Under the pieces are notes generated by a model, which saw nothing but the letters and a program-made list of their open reading frames with translations, ran no database searches and was not told where the DNA came from. A stretch of 56,877 nt of DNA from Candidatus Enterousia avicola (GTDB taxonomy: Bacteria; Pseudomonadota; Alphaproteobacteria; Rs-D84). A program made the translations under genes and the position numbers. The stretch covers positions 1-56,877 of the forward strand of contig DVNO01000012.1 of assembly GCA_018714345.1 (NCBI GenBank), given 5' to 3'. Positions 10,901 through 19,809 of this stretch are shown here, one piece after another; positions within the stretch are counted from its first letter, which is position 1; each line of letters begins with the position of its first letter.

Positions 10901-10981
10901 GAAAGAAACAAAACCTAGAACTACCCAAAACAAAACGAACATAATTGTTGTAACAGGTCTACGAACAAAAAACTTTAACAT
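7916..10981 (-). CDS. RND-family efflux transporter permease
   Basis: 1021 aa; FFVRRPVTTIMFVLF, GVASVTVFGGETRAIRIEMNP, VLIESALQEMRAGKD, AFVMLVGLVVNNNILVLE. Confidence 0.95.
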   Translation of the reverse strand: MLKFFVRRPVTTIMFVLFWVVLGFVSFPKMNIERTPSVDFPMVTATFIYPGAASSEIESQVIKRAEDAMSEVSELKKLTSQAFENGGFVMAEFNLGVDVNDKATEVKTKLDSLISEFPEAMEQPIVEKLNPLEESVVDIAVSGSNLRDLQEYVDDTLSNQITGISGVASVTVFGGETRAIRIEMNPELLAARGATVMDVVSALGARNLNVPGGKIEFGTDSSNVRFIGEFSSVDEIANLQLTTVEGQKFKLKDIATITDSARDIENGARYNGKDVIIASVVKASDGNAVNVSKDLREKMPELQASLQERFPDATMEIISDSSIAVADDTYSTIWGIVLGVLFTVLVLLVFTRNWRSTIIAGIVIPASLIAGFFFMDASNFTINAMTLLAYSSALGTLVSNAIILIESALQEMRAGKDPESAAIDGTKKVAVSVLAGVGTNVVVFLPLAFMSGIAGQFMNQFGLTVVYLTLLSLLFSFTLTPMMIAKFLRLTQGKTSKKMQNVKTVSATVVAEKSENKKAKDKSWLRRWFDYQYVHSGRVVIMAIVALIASAMLMKFVGNEFAPSTDANEINITARAPMGATYEKSAEIAKQIEEKLKDFDDVTAVSVKIGDRGLQNMAIKLTLKDVSERSVSDKELARQILPVLSEIPDVELQVRAGQAISSGAVSADIVLNVFGADDEKRTAYANQILDMINDIPEVQSAVLAQQKPGYETQFVPDQEKMNFWGINNSYAGMTLRTALYGNDDYKYKENGEEYPIILEFAEPFKTKGMFENLFVNSQKGMVPLSELGSIQVVPATPDISRIDKNRITEIDINIGKSTMGPVQKKIEAALAKIDWESGYGTEFGGMSEIQEETTTEIGNAFLLAVILTYMLLAAILNSLAHPFTIATSIISSFTGVFILLFLSGASMNVGAMLAFVMLVGLVVNNNILVLEPTIVRVSQGERPYEALWTELKSKQSMVLMTSIAVMAGMVPQLWSTDGMKVAMAAVMIGGMFASLVFTFVLTPALFFLVERGKEKVKKLLH

Positions 10982-11010
10982 TGTAAAAGCTCCCTAAAAA
11001 ATATGTGTGT

Positions 11011-11607
11011 TTATTTTATTATTTGTACTTTATCGCCGGCAGAAATCTTAGACAGAATGACGACATCACCGTCTTGCAAACCGTCTACTAATGCTTTATC
11101 TACGTCCTGCCTAATTATTTTCACATCTCGCGGTGTTGCAATGCCATTATCATCTATCATTACAATACCGTCATTAACTGCGTATAGTGGGACAAAAAAA
11201 CCAACTGTTTCAAATTCTGCATATTGCAAGCCATCATCAACACCGCTAGTACGCACAATGTGCATACCTGTATTCAAATCAACATCTTTTGATACAGAAA
11301 TTATTTTACCCTTACCTACGCGTTGACCCGCCTTTAATTTATCTACACGGTATGTAGAAACTAATGCCGTGTTATTTTTTACAGCAATTGGTTCTTTTAA
11401 TACCCCAGATTCTTTATGAACACTTGTGGCAAAAACCGGCGCGCCTTCATCAGCAGAATACCTAGCTGTATTAAAAACAGCACGGGAATTTTCTGCCCCA
11501 ATTGCCGTGAACCGAAAAACGACCCAGCCAATTAAAAGTACTGCACACGTCCAATAAACTACGTTCTTAAACTTTTTAGTTTTCATTTTATCAAATATTT
11601 TTTTCAT
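11011..11607 (-). CDS. short RND/MFP-type periplasmic adaptor-like protein
   Basis: 198 aa between TolC and RND genes; N-terminal TM; C-terminal DNGIATPRDVKIIRQDVDKALVDGLQDGDVVIL resembles the adaptor membrane-proximal domain. Confidence 0.6.
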   Translation of the reverse strand: MKKIFDKMKTKKFKNVVYWTCAVLLIGWVVFRFTAIGAENSRAVFNTARYSADEGAPVFATSVHKESGVLKEPIAVKNNTALVSTYRVDKLKAGQRVGKGKIISVSKDVDLNTGMHIVRTSGVDDGLQYAEFETVGFFVPLYAVNDGIVMIDDNGIATPRDVKIIRQDVDKALVDGLQDGDVVILSKISAGDKVQIIK

Positions 11608-11609
11608 CT

Positions 11610-12944
11610 TTATTCACCCAACTTTTTTACAGATTCCGCTGACATTAAAATATTGTACTTCGCATTTAATAGCGCCATATCTAGCTGATATAACCCAGCA
11701 GAGACCTCTGACAACTCAACTGCTGATGTTTGGCCAGACGCAAATCTTTCACTAGAAAAGTTATATGCTTTGGCAGCTAAATCCCTGGCGTTCTCTAAAG
11801 TTTTTAAGTTTCCACGTAAATGATTGTACTGGTCAATAGCACGCGTATATTCTTCCGTTGTCATTTTTTTGGACTTATCCAAGTCTTGGCGTGCAGCCTC
11901 GGCATTCATTGCCTCAATAGTTGCATTCGCCATGTTTGCACCACCACTGAAAATTGGTACCTGTAAAGCCAGTCCCCAATAAGCAGACTGAGTACTAAAA
12001 TCATTGAATACATTTGGTATGTTATCACCCATCGCAATGTAATTGTAAGACGCCGTCGCAGCAAGCGTTGGTAATGCACCATCTCGTTTTGATTTGGCAT
12101 TGCGTTCGTACATTTGAACCTGTTCATTCAATACATCCCATTGCGGGGTAGATGTCAATGCTTTCGCATTTAAATCCGGAAATTCTTTCGGGAATTCATC
12201 AGTTAAATTTAATTCCTCGTCCATATCAATACCAGCCAAAATCTTTAACATTCTGTGCGCCGTATCGCGATTAAACTCTGCATTAGATAAATTTATTTCT
12301 TTGGTTGCTATGTCCGATTCTATCTTTACCAAATTACTACGATTTGCACGACCTGCAGAAGTCAAACTTTTCCTTGCAGACTTAGCTGCTTCTAAATCCT
12401 GACGAGAAATATCAACAATTTCGTCCGTCATTTTAGCAGTCCAATATATATCTGCCGCACTATAGCGAACCTCGCGACGAGTAACTTCTTCACCCGCCTC
12501 GGCCATTTTTATCGCAGACTTAACGCTTTTTACCGCGTTGCCTATTTTTCCAAATGTATAAATGGGCTGCGTAACGGAAACACCTGCCATAACAATACTA
12601 TCAGACACATCCCAACTAGCAGGCAGTTCAACAGGCTTTACCAAATATTGAGACAAAAGCCCGCTAAGTTCTGGCGGAATAGAAACTTCATAAGACCCAA
12701 AAGGCTTTTCAACATTGACCAAATTCATGTATGTGGCCGTGCCTTCAATTTTAAACCAACGGTTTGCATTGGTAGCATCCAAAGTAGCCTCGGCCTTTTT
12801 TACATTAGCTTCAGCTTTTTTTATATCCTGCGACTCGGTCATAATCATATTAACCGCGTCATTTAAAGACAAATCCATTGCATAAACATCACCAGCCGCC
12901 GCAACCAAGGACAACATAAATGCAGACATACAAATTTTACGCAT
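11610..12944 (-). CDS. TolC-family outer membrane efflux protein
   Basis: Signal peptide, LNDAVNMIMTESQDIKKAEANV, repeated helical OEP architecture, YTFGKIGNAV. Confidence 0.93.
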   Translation of the reverse strand: MRKICMSAFMLSLVAAAGDVYAMDLSLNDAVNMIMTESQDIKKAEANVKKAEATLDATNANRWFKIEGTATYMNLVNVEKPFGSYEVSIPPELSGLLSQYLVKPVELPASWDVSDSIVMAGVSVTQPIYTFGKIGNAVKSVKSAIKMAEAGEEVTRREVRYSAADIYWTAKMTDEIVDISRQDLEAAKSARKSLTSAGRANRSNLVKIESDIATKEINLSNAEFNRDTAHRMLKILAGIDMDEELNLTDEFPKEFPDLNAKALTSTPQWDVLNEQVQMYERNAKSKRDGALPTLAATASYNYIAMGDNIPNVFNDFSTQSAYWGLALQVPIFSGGANMANATIEAMNAEAARQDLDKSKKMTTEEYTRAIDQYNHLRGNLKTLENARDLAAKAYNFSSERFASGQTSAVELSEVSAGLYQLDMALLNAKYNILMSAESVKKLGE

Positions 12945-13386
12945 TTGATAACTCCATTTTAGTCAGAATACCATTTATTGTTTTTAAAGATTTCGTTAAC
13001 GAATCTTCATCGGAACGAGATAATTTAGAAAATAACATTTCAATCGTATTACGCATACTCTCTATTGCCTGATTAGCAACCTTTTCACCAGCCTTTGTTA
13101 CTGAATACCATGTATTTCTACGATCGTTCTCGTCAATTTTTCTAAGGACCAAACCATCACGTTCCAACTTTCTAAACGCTGCGCATAGATTTGGCGCTGT
13201 TGCCATTTCTCGTCTAGCAATGTCTTTTAATTTTGCCGGTCCGCCCATATGCAAACGCACTAAAATACTTAACTGTTGCCGCGGATAGCCAGCAAAAACA
13301 ACAGGATAACGCTTTAATTTATCCGACAATCTATCTAGTATAAAAATATTCGCCTCTAACAAATTTATAAATTCTTTCCGCGCCAT
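12937..13386 (-). CDS. MarR-family transcriptional regulator
   Basis: winged-helix LKDIARREMATAPNLCAAFRKLERDGLVLRKIDENDRRNTWYSVTKAG. Confidence 0.9.
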   Translation of the reverse strand: MARKEFINLLEANIFILDRLSDKLKRYPVVFAGYPRQQLSILVRLHMGGPAKLKDIARREMATAPNLCAAFRKLERDGLVLRKIDENDRRNTWYSVTKAGEKVANQAIESMRNTIEMLFSKLSRSDEDSLTKSLKTINGILTKMELSNA

Positions 13387-13527
13387 TTTAGACTCTTTTA
13401 ATTGTTCGTTAAACCATAATCATTAAAAACCTGAATTATTATATTATTTAATAATTTAAATGCAAGAGTAAAAGTAATCTTTTTTTTGAAAAATTCAACT
13501 AATAAAAAACACGCATAAAAAATATTA

Positions 13528-13555
13528 TTGCAAAACGCTAAAAGATAGATATAAT
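13528..13555 (+). promoter_or_regulatory. predicted promoter of tRNA-Gln
   Basis: TTGCAA-N16-TATAAT, 12 nt before the tRNA. Confidence 0.65.
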
Positions 13556-13567
13556 CTTAGAAGCTTT

Positions 13568-13641
13568 TGGGGTGTCGTCTAATGGTAGGACAAGAGATTT
13601 TGGTTCTCTTTATCATGGTTCGAATCCGTGCGCCCCAACCA
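13568..13641 (+). tRNA. tRNA-Gln (anticodon TTG)
   Basis: TGGGGTG/CGCCCCA acceptor, AGAGA-TTTTGGT-TCTCT anticodon arm, GGTTCGAATCC T-loop, encoded CCA. Confidence 0.96.
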
Positions 13642-13667
13642 ATATTTGAACCGCCATTGCGGCGGCT

Positions 13668-15068
13668 TTATTTTCCTTTACATTTAAATACTGTATCCAA
13701 AGCCGTTTGTCTGCTTTCCATGACTTTGTCATATTCTATCTGCGCGCGTGTCTTTATATTGTTCTGAACTAAAAATTTTTCCTGCCCAGCAATATATTTT
13801 GCTCGTCCATGTTCGTCTAAACCCGCAACAACATTCCCGTATGGCGTTGAAAAGGACCCCGGGGAATAACCTAATTCCCACGACAGTCGAACCCTGTCTG
13901 CATCCCATAAACATGCAGAAACCAAATCCGTACACGCACGCCCAACCGTATGCGTTTTTGCTGCATTAATTATTTCCTCTACCTCAACCGGCAATAAATT
14001 AGGATAATTATCTGCCAAAAATTTACGCGCAATTGGTTCACAGTTTGCCCCATGCGCCTCGCAACATTCATCCTTAACGCTCGCGCAATCATGTAAAGAA
14101 GCGGCTAATATTACTGGCAAAGGATCTTGACGTACAGAAAGTGCGAAATCAAGCCCCATAATACCTACTTGCGCAGTATGCCCCATACCATGACAACCAT
14201 ATTTCGGCTGTTTCGTAATCCGCTCTATCTTAGGCAAAATTTCGGAAAATAGTAATTTAGAATAATACAATTTTTCTCGCAAAATTTGTCTGAAATCGCT
14301 TGGTCTAAGTAAAACGTTCCTATGCTCCGCAAATAACTCTATTTTGTCAGCCATACTTTCTAATCTATTAACCATCTCGTTACGCAATAAATATTCTTCA
14401 TTTTCTGACAAGAACCTTTGACCATCAAACTTCATCTGATTATCAATGTTAGCGCGCGCTCTGATTTCATAAGGTTTATCCAGACGAATTATACTATCGG
14501 ACCTGAACGGTACATATGAAACATGCCCCGTATCTTCATAATAATTTGTGTAATGAAAACCATCAAAACCAATGGATTCAAAGTAATGTATCATGCGTTG
14601 AAAAAACAAATGCTTCCTATCAAATTCTTCTGAATAAGAGCTGTCTTTAGCTACCTCATACAAATTATCTGTTTCTAGTTCCTTTCTTACACTCGATATT
14701 GTTCCCTTGGCAAAAGGTTCACATACAATATAATCATATGCAGAGCTTACTTTGCTTCGTTTCAACTCTTTTATAAAGTGGTATAACAAAACCTCGCGAT
14801 AGTACCCAATGTTATGTATCGCATTTACATCTTGTAATTCATACGTATTTTTCAAATTTAATTTTACAGGAATAATATAACTTGGATCACCTGTCCGCGT
14901 ACGAGAAACAGCCACATATCCACTTCGGTTTTCTTCCTTTTTTAAACCGTTGCTAGCCATTTCTTTAGCCGCATATATAGACCCAAAATGAGACAATGGC
15001 TTAAATCTAGAAAAATTACTATATGTTCCATGAAAAAAAACTTTATCTGTGGCTAAAAAACGCGTCAT
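13668..15068 (-). CDS. ART-PolyVal-like N-terminal domain fused to HD-type phosphohydrolase domain
   Basis: N-term VFFHGTYSNFSRFKPLSHFGSIYAAKEMA...GFDGFHYTNYYEDTGHVSYVPFRSDSII; C-term HGMGHT...LHDCASVKDE...THTVG...LWDADRVRL; SD AGGAG before ATG. Confidence 0.7.
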   Translation of the reverse strand: MTRFLATDKVFFHGTYSNFSRFKPLSHFGSIYAAKEMASNGLKKEENRSGYVAVSRTRTGDPSYIIPVKLNLKNTYELQDVNAIHNIGYYREVLLYHFIKELKRSKVSSAYDYIVCEPFAKGTISSVRKELETDNLYEVAKDSSYSEEFDRKHLFFQRMIHYFESIGFDGFHYTNYYEDTGHVSYVPFRSDSIIRLDKPYEIRARANIDNQMKFDGQRFLSENEEYLLRNEMVNRLESMADKIELFAEHRNVLLRPSDFRQILREKLYYSKLLFSEILPKIERITKQPKYGCHGMGHTAQVGIMGLDFALSVRQDPLPVILAASLHDCASVKDECCEAHGANCEPIARKFLADNYPNLLPVEVEEIINAAKTHTVGRACTDLVSACLWDADRVRLSWELGYSPGSFSTPYGNVVAGLDEHGRAKYIAGQEKFLVQNNIKTRAQIEYDKVMESRQTALDTVFKCKGK

Positions 15069-15138
15069 TATAAACTCCTAGCAACCAACGGGAAAGTAAC
15101 ACAATATAAAATATTTGTCAACAATCAATATTTAATAT

Positions 15139-15166
15139 TTGCAAAAAGTAAAAAAAATGTTATTAT
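15139..15166 (+). promoter_or_regulatory. predicted promoter of tRNA-Glu
   Basis: TTGCAA-N16-TATTAT, 12 nt before the tRNA; same layout as the tRNA-Gln promoter. Confidence 0.6.
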
Positions 15167-15178
15167 ACCTGCGGTTTT

Positions 15179-15254
15179 GGTCCCATCGTCTAGCGGTCTA
15201 GGACGTCAGATTCTCATTCTGAAAACACGGGTTCGATTCCCGTTGGGACTGCCA
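15179..15254 (+). tRNA. tRNA-Glu (anticodon CTC)
   Basis: GGTCCCA/TGGGACT acceptor, TCAGA-TTCTCAT-TCTGA anticodon arm, GGTTCGATTCC T-loop, GCCA 3' end. Confidence 0.95.
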
Positions 15255-15376
15255 AGCTTTTTACTTTTATTCCTATTTTCCCAAACAATCTGTGACTTTT
15301 ATGGTTAGTTTGTCTATCTTTTGTGTTGACAACTGATTTTTTTGTATTATATAACAGGCAAAAAAAAGAGGACATC

Positions 15377-15952
15377 ATGCAAAAAAAGAGAGCAAGTTTA
15401 AAAAAGATATTAGCTATTTCTTCGACCACCCTTTGCGTAGCCGCAATTCCTTCTATTTGTTTCATGTTATCTATACTAAATTCTGATTTACCGAACAACC
15501 CAAACGAAGACCTTCGTAACAACAGGGAATTTGTACGATATATGAATCAAACATACCTTAATACTTACGACACAACGGTAAAAAAGACACGTAATAGTCC
15601 AGAATACAAAGCTGCACAAAAAAAGTTGACTTTATTGGAAAGCAAGGGTTTTAATGCCACGAACAGCCAAGAATATAAGTTAACAGAAGACAGACTTCAT
15701 TTCTTAATGGATTCTTCTTTGAATCAAAATCAAAAGCTTGTAGAAATATCAGAAGCGTTAAATAAGGCTTATTCAAATATAGAAATACTGGAAGGCGATA
15801 GCGCAAGACGTGATTCTATACGCCGACTGCCAATTGATCAGCGCTTTAAGAAAAATTGGTTGCAGTTTATGTTGGATATAAATCAATCCAGACAAGAAGA
15901 ATATGCCAAACGCGTAAAGGTATTAGAGAACAAACTTCAAAACTATAAATAA
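15377..15952 (+). CDS. hypothetical protein, N-terminal signal/TM, helical
   Basis: ATG at 15377 follows an AAGAGGA SD and a TTGACA/TATAAC promoter; the upstream start at 15323 overlaps that promoter. Confidence 0.7.
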   Translation: MQKKRASLKKILAISSTTLCVAAIPSICFMLSILNSDLPNNPNEDLRNNREFVRYMNQTYLNTYDTTVKKTRNSPEYKAAQKKLTLLESKGFNATNSQEYKLTEDRLHFLMDSSLNQNQKLVEISEALNKAYSNIEILEGDSARRDSIRRLPIDQRFKKNWLQFMLDINQSRQEEYAKRVKVLENKLQNYK

Positions 15953-15984
15953 AAATAAGCGCCATAATGGCGCTTATTTTTATA
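15951..15984. terminator. bidirectional intrinsic terminator
   Basis: aaaaataagcgcc-ataat-ggcgcttattttt. Confidence 0.75.
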
Positions 15985-16360
15985 CAGTCTTTAAAAGATT
16001 CTTTGCGCCTTCTAATAAACTTATCACAACATCTAATTTATCAGAATCCTGTTTGGATTGGGGTTTAACACTTTCAGAACTAACAGATATTTCTTGTGTA
16101 AATTCATCTGCAGTTTTAGGTAAATTTCCCTCTCTTAATAACTTCTTTACACCGGCAATCGTCAGGCCTTGTTTATAAAGCAAATCACGAATTACAATCA
16201 ATCTATCAACCGTTTCTGCACGGTAATAGCGTCGCCCACCCGCCCCAGTAGTTGGACGTATAGCCACAGGGAATTGCTTTTCCCAATAACGCAAAGTATG
16301 CGCCGGTACGGACAAGCGTTTTGACACTTCGTTTATAGATGCAAAATATTCGTTATCCAT
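15980..16360 (-). CDS. MerR-family transcriptional regulator
   Basis: FASINEVSKRLSVPAHTLRYWEKQFPVAIRPTTGAGGRRYYRAETVDRL. Confidence 0.92.
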   Translation of the reverse strand: MDNEYFASINEVSKRLSVPAHTLRYWEKQFPVAIRPTTGAGGRRYYRAETVDRLIVIRDLLYKQGLTIAGVKKLLREGNLPKTADEFTQEISVSSESVKPQSKQDSDKLDVVISLLEGAKNLLKTV

Positions 16361-16381
16361 ATCAGCGCTTCCTTATTGTTT

Positions 16382-19126
16382 TTAATTTTCCGCAACCTCG
16401 GCCGCTTCTGCATTTACTTCTGCTTCTTCACCCTCGTCACTTAGGATTGATATTGCAGAAACAACGCGCTCGTTCTCAGCCGTACGGAACAGCGTTACAC
16501 CCGCCGTGCTTCGACCAGCAATCCTAACATCTTTTACAGGTGTACGGATTATCTTGCCACCATCTGTTACCATAATGATATCATTATCATCCGCAACAGG
16601 GAAAGATCCCGCAACAGCTGTATTCTTGCCACCTAACTTAATGTTAGTAAATCCGCCACCACCACGATGCGTGGTACGATACTCATAAGAACTAGTACGT
16701 TTACCGAAGCCGTTTTCAGAAATCGTCAATATAAACTGTTCGTTTGCAGCCATTTCTTTCATCTTGGCTTCGTCCAAAACTAATGATGTTGCTTCTTCTT
16801 CGTCATCAGCCTCTTCTTCTATACCAGTCTCGGCCCTGCGCGCTGCACGACTCTGCTTCACATATGCCGCGCGTACAGCAGCGTCAGATTCACCATGATT
16901 CAACATAGCCATACCGATAATGCGATCATCTTTACCAAGCGTCATGCCACGTACACCCGTTGAATTTCGTCCAGCAAATATACGAATTTCTGGCACTGGG
17001 AATCTTATGCAACGACCACGATACGTCGCCAGGAACACATCTTGATCTTCATTACATGGCAATACAGAAATCAAAGAATCGCCCTCATCCAGCTTCATCG
17101 CTATCTTACCATTTGCACGTATTGAATCAAAGTCAGACATGCGATTACGACGAACCGTACCAGACGCTGTTGCAAACATTAAGAAATGTTCTTTGCCAGA
17201 CGCTTTTACACGTTCTACATCTTCTTCTGGAACGGGCAATATTGCCGTTATGGTTTCACCATTTTCCAAAGGCAGCAGATTCACTAATGGACGACCTTTT
17301 GCAGACGCGGCCGCCTCTGGCAACTTATAGGTCTTTAACTTGTAGCACAAGCCCTTTGAACTGAAGAACAGCAGCGGTGTATGAGTATTTGCAACAAACA
17401 CCTGAACAACATAATCGTCATCTTTTGTCGTCATAGCATTGCGCCCCTTGCCACCGCGCTTTTGTGCACGGTACGTATCCAAAGACACACGCTTGATATA
17501 ACCCGTATTAGATACAGTTATAACCATATCTTCACGAGCAATTAAGTCTTCTATATCTATGTCTATTTCCGCATCAGAGATTTCTGTACGTCTTGGGCTG
17601 GCCCAATTATCACGAACCATTGTAGTTTCATCACGAATAATTTGAATTATACGTTCATGACTACCCAAGATGTCTAACAAGTCTTTTATCTGCGCACCTA
17701 ATTCAACCAAATCTTCGTGTAATTTATCACGTTCCAAACCTGTCAAGCGATGTAACTGCAATTCCAAAATCGCACGCGCCTGATCATCAGACATATAAAA
17801 CATGCCATCTTTATATTCTGTGTTCGGATCATCTATCAATTGAATATAATTTTCAATATCTGACGCACGCCAACCGCGTGATACCAACGCTTCTCGTGCA
17901 GCATCTGGATTCGCACTAGACTTAATAAGTTCAATAACTTCGTCCAAATTACCAACCGCAACAGACAAACCTAATAAGGTATGTGCACGATTACGGGCCT
18001 TGTTCAAATCAAATATAGTGCGTCGACGAATAACCTCGCATCTAAAATCAATAAACGCATCCAGAACCCCGCGAACATTAAACAACATTGGACGGCCACG
18101 ATTTAAAGCCATCATGTTAACTGGGAAATTCGTCTGCATCTCTGTGTACTGGAACATATGATTCAGCACCACGTCTGCTATTGCGTCACGCTTTAATTCT
18201 ATAACAATACGTAAACCTTCTTTGGAAGATTCATCACGAATTTCTGAAATACCCTCTATACGCTTATCTTTGCTTAATTCCGCAATTTTCATAATTAATT
18301 GCGCTTTATTTACCTGATAAGGTATTTCATCAACAACTATTGCCTGATGATCATGGAAAGTCTCCATATGTGTTTTTGCGCGAACAATTATTGAACCACG
18401 CCCCGTTGTGTGTGCTTTATACGCACCAGCACGCCCCATGATAACCGCACCAGTTGGAAAATCTGGGCCAGGAATAATGCCAAACAATTCATCGTCTGTC
18501 AGTTGGGGATTATCTAATATTGCCAAAATACCATTACAAATTTCACCCAAGTTATATGTAGGTACATTTGTTGCCATACCAACCGCAATACCAGAACCAC
18601 CATTTACCAAGAAGTTTGGGAATTTTGTAGGCAACACAACGGGCTCTTGCAATGTACCGTCAAAGTTAGGCTGCCAATCAACCGTATCTTTATCCATGTC
18701 GTCCATCATGGATGCGCCAAGCTTTGACAAGCGCGCCTCAGTATAACGCATAGCCGCAGCTTTGTCCCCGTCGCGAGAACCAAAGTTACCTTGCCCTTGA
18801 ACCAACATTTCCCCCATAGAGAAATCTTGTCCCATACGTACCATAGCCACATAAATAGAACTATCACCATGTGGGTGATATTTACCCATAACATCACCAA
18901 CTATACGTGCAGACTTTACGGTTGGTTTGTTCGCTGGTGCCACATCATTCATAACATACAAAATACGACGGTGCACTGGCTTACAACCATCGCGTACGTC
19001 TGGCAACGCACGGTCAACAATTACCGACATTGCATAGTCTAAAAAGCTTGTCCGCATTTCATGTTCTAGGGAAGATTGCGGAATTTTTATTTCGTTTACT
19101 TCATTGATATTATTTGTTTCTGACAT
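16382..19126 (-). CDS. gyrA: DNA gyrase subunit A
   Basis: [51 protein letters not shown]; GyrA-box-like QKRGGKGR. Confidence 0.98.
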   Translation of the reverse strand: MSETNNINEVNEIKIPQSSLEHEMRTSFLDYAMSVIVDRALPDVRDGCKPVHRRILYVMNDVAPANKPTVKSARIVGDVMGKYHPHGDSSIYVAMVRMGQDFSMGEMLVQGQGNFGSRDGDKAAAMRYTEARLSKLGASMMDDMDKDTVDWQPNFDGTLQEPVVLPTKFPNFLVNGGSGIAVGMATNVPTYNLGEICNGILAILDNPQLTDDELFGIIPGPDFPTGAVIMGRAGAYKAHTTGRGSIIVRAKTHMETFHDHQAIVVDEIPYQVNKAQLIMKIAELSKDKRIEGISEIRDESSKEGLRIVIELKRDAIADVVLNHMFQYTEMQTNFPVNMMALNRGRPMLFNVRGVLDAFIDFRCEVIRRRTIFDLNKARNRAHTLLGLSVAVGNLDEVIELIKSSANPDAAREALVSRGWRASDIENYIQLIDDPNTEYKDGMFYMSDDQARAILELQLHRLTGLERDKLHEDLVELGAQIKDLLDILGSHERIIQIIRDETTMVRDNWASPRRTEISDAEIDIDIEDLIAREDMVITVSNTGYIKRVSLDTYRAQKRGGKGRNAMTTKDDDYVVQVFVANTHTPLLFFSSKGLCYKLKTYKLPEAAASAKGRPLVNLLPLENGETITAILPVPEEDVERVKASGKEHFLMFATASGTVRRNRMSDFDSIRANGKIAMKLDEGDSLISVLPCNEDQDVFLATYRGRCIRFPVPEIRIFAGRNSTGVRGMTLGKDDRIIGMAMLNHGESDAAVRAAYVKQSRAARRAETGIEEEADDEEEATSLVLDEAKMKEMAANEQFILTISENGFGKRTSSYEYRTTHRGGGGFTNIKLGGKNTAVAGSFPVADDNDIIMVTDGGKIIRTPVKDVRIAGRSTAGVTLFRTAENERVVSAISILSDEGEEAEVNAEAAEVAEN

Positions 19127-19208
19127 ACTAGATTTTCCCTTGTTTTTAACAAGTAAAGCATAGCAAATTTTTTAACTTTTGGTCAAGACATAAACCCTAA
19201 AAAAAACA

Positions 19209-19236
19209 TTGACAAAACCACCGTTTGTAGTACAAT
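19209..19236 (+). promoter_or_regulatory. predicted promoter
   Basis: TTGACA-N16-TACAAT, 9 nt upstream of ATG 19246. Confidence 0.6.
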
Positions 19237-19245
19237 AAGTGGGCT

Positions 19246-19431
19246 ATGACAAAAATTGAAAAAATATTAAGCGAAGTACGCCAAGACACAAAATCATTGG
19301 CAGAAGATGAAAGCTGTGACATTTTTACAAGGGCTCAACTAACAACTATGTTGTGGACATTAACAAAGATGGAAGATTTGTTAAGGGCTAAAAATAATTT
19401 CCTTTCTCGTGTTCGTGAAAGAAAGAAATAA
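19246..19431 (+). CDS. small hypothetical protein (61 aa)
   Basis: ORF directly downstream of a strong promoter; charged, helical. Confidence 0.55.
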   Translation: MTKIEKILSEVRQDTKSLAEDESCDIFTRAQLTTMLWTLTKMEDLLRAKNNFLSRVRERKK

Positions 19432-19442
19432 AAGGGCAAGGC

Positions 19443-19538
19443 ATGTTTTTACCTTTATGGCGACTTTTTACTGCTTTGTTTATATACTACATGATGTTAG
19501 AAGGGTTAAAAAAAGTAGGTTTAATAAAATCTAAATAA
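19443..19538 (+). CDS. putative 31-aa membrane microprotein
   Basis: MFLPLWRLFTALFIYYMMLEGLKKVGLIKSK preceded by aaagggcaagg; below ORF-track length cutoff. Confidence 0.35.
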   Translation: MFLPLWRLFTALFIYYMMLEGLKKVGLIKSK

Positions 19539-19594
19539 AAATGTTGCGTTTTTATAAAACCTGTGATTAAATAGGGGCACAAAAGGATTTCATT

Positions 19595-19747
19595 ATGGCA
19601 ACAAAACGTACATATCAACCATCAAAAACACGTCGCGTGCGTACGCACGGTTTCCGTGAACGGATGGCTACAAAAAGCGGGCGCGAGGTTTTGAATCGTC
19701 GTCGCGCGGCTGGTCGTAAAAGATTGGCAGTAACCGCAGCAAACTAA
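19595..19747 (+). CDS. rpmH: 50S ribosomal protein L34
   Basis: [50 protein letters not shown]; below ORF-track length cutoff. Confidence 0.98.
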   Translation: MATKRTYQPSKTRRVRTHGFRERMATKSGREVLNRRRAAGRKRLAVTAAN

Positions 19748-19750
19748 AAA

Positions 19751-19772
19751 GACCGCCGGTGCGGTTTTTTTA
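19751..19772 (+). terminator. rpmH terminator
   Basis: gaccgccggtgcggttttttta immediately after rpmH stop. Confidence 0.7.
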
Positions 19773-19809
19773 ATGATAAACAAACCGCGCAATTAATGCG
19801 CGGTTATTT

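Noticed and set aside
13568-15254. Integrated mobile element between the two tRNAs
   Set aside because: No integrase, no att-like duplication of a tRNA 3' end and only one gene between them; an island cannot be supported, though the gene itself is notable.
15214-15522. 102-aa minus ORF overlapping tRNA-Glu
   Set aside because: Covers the tRNA 3' end and the promoter/SD of the plus-strand gene at 15377.
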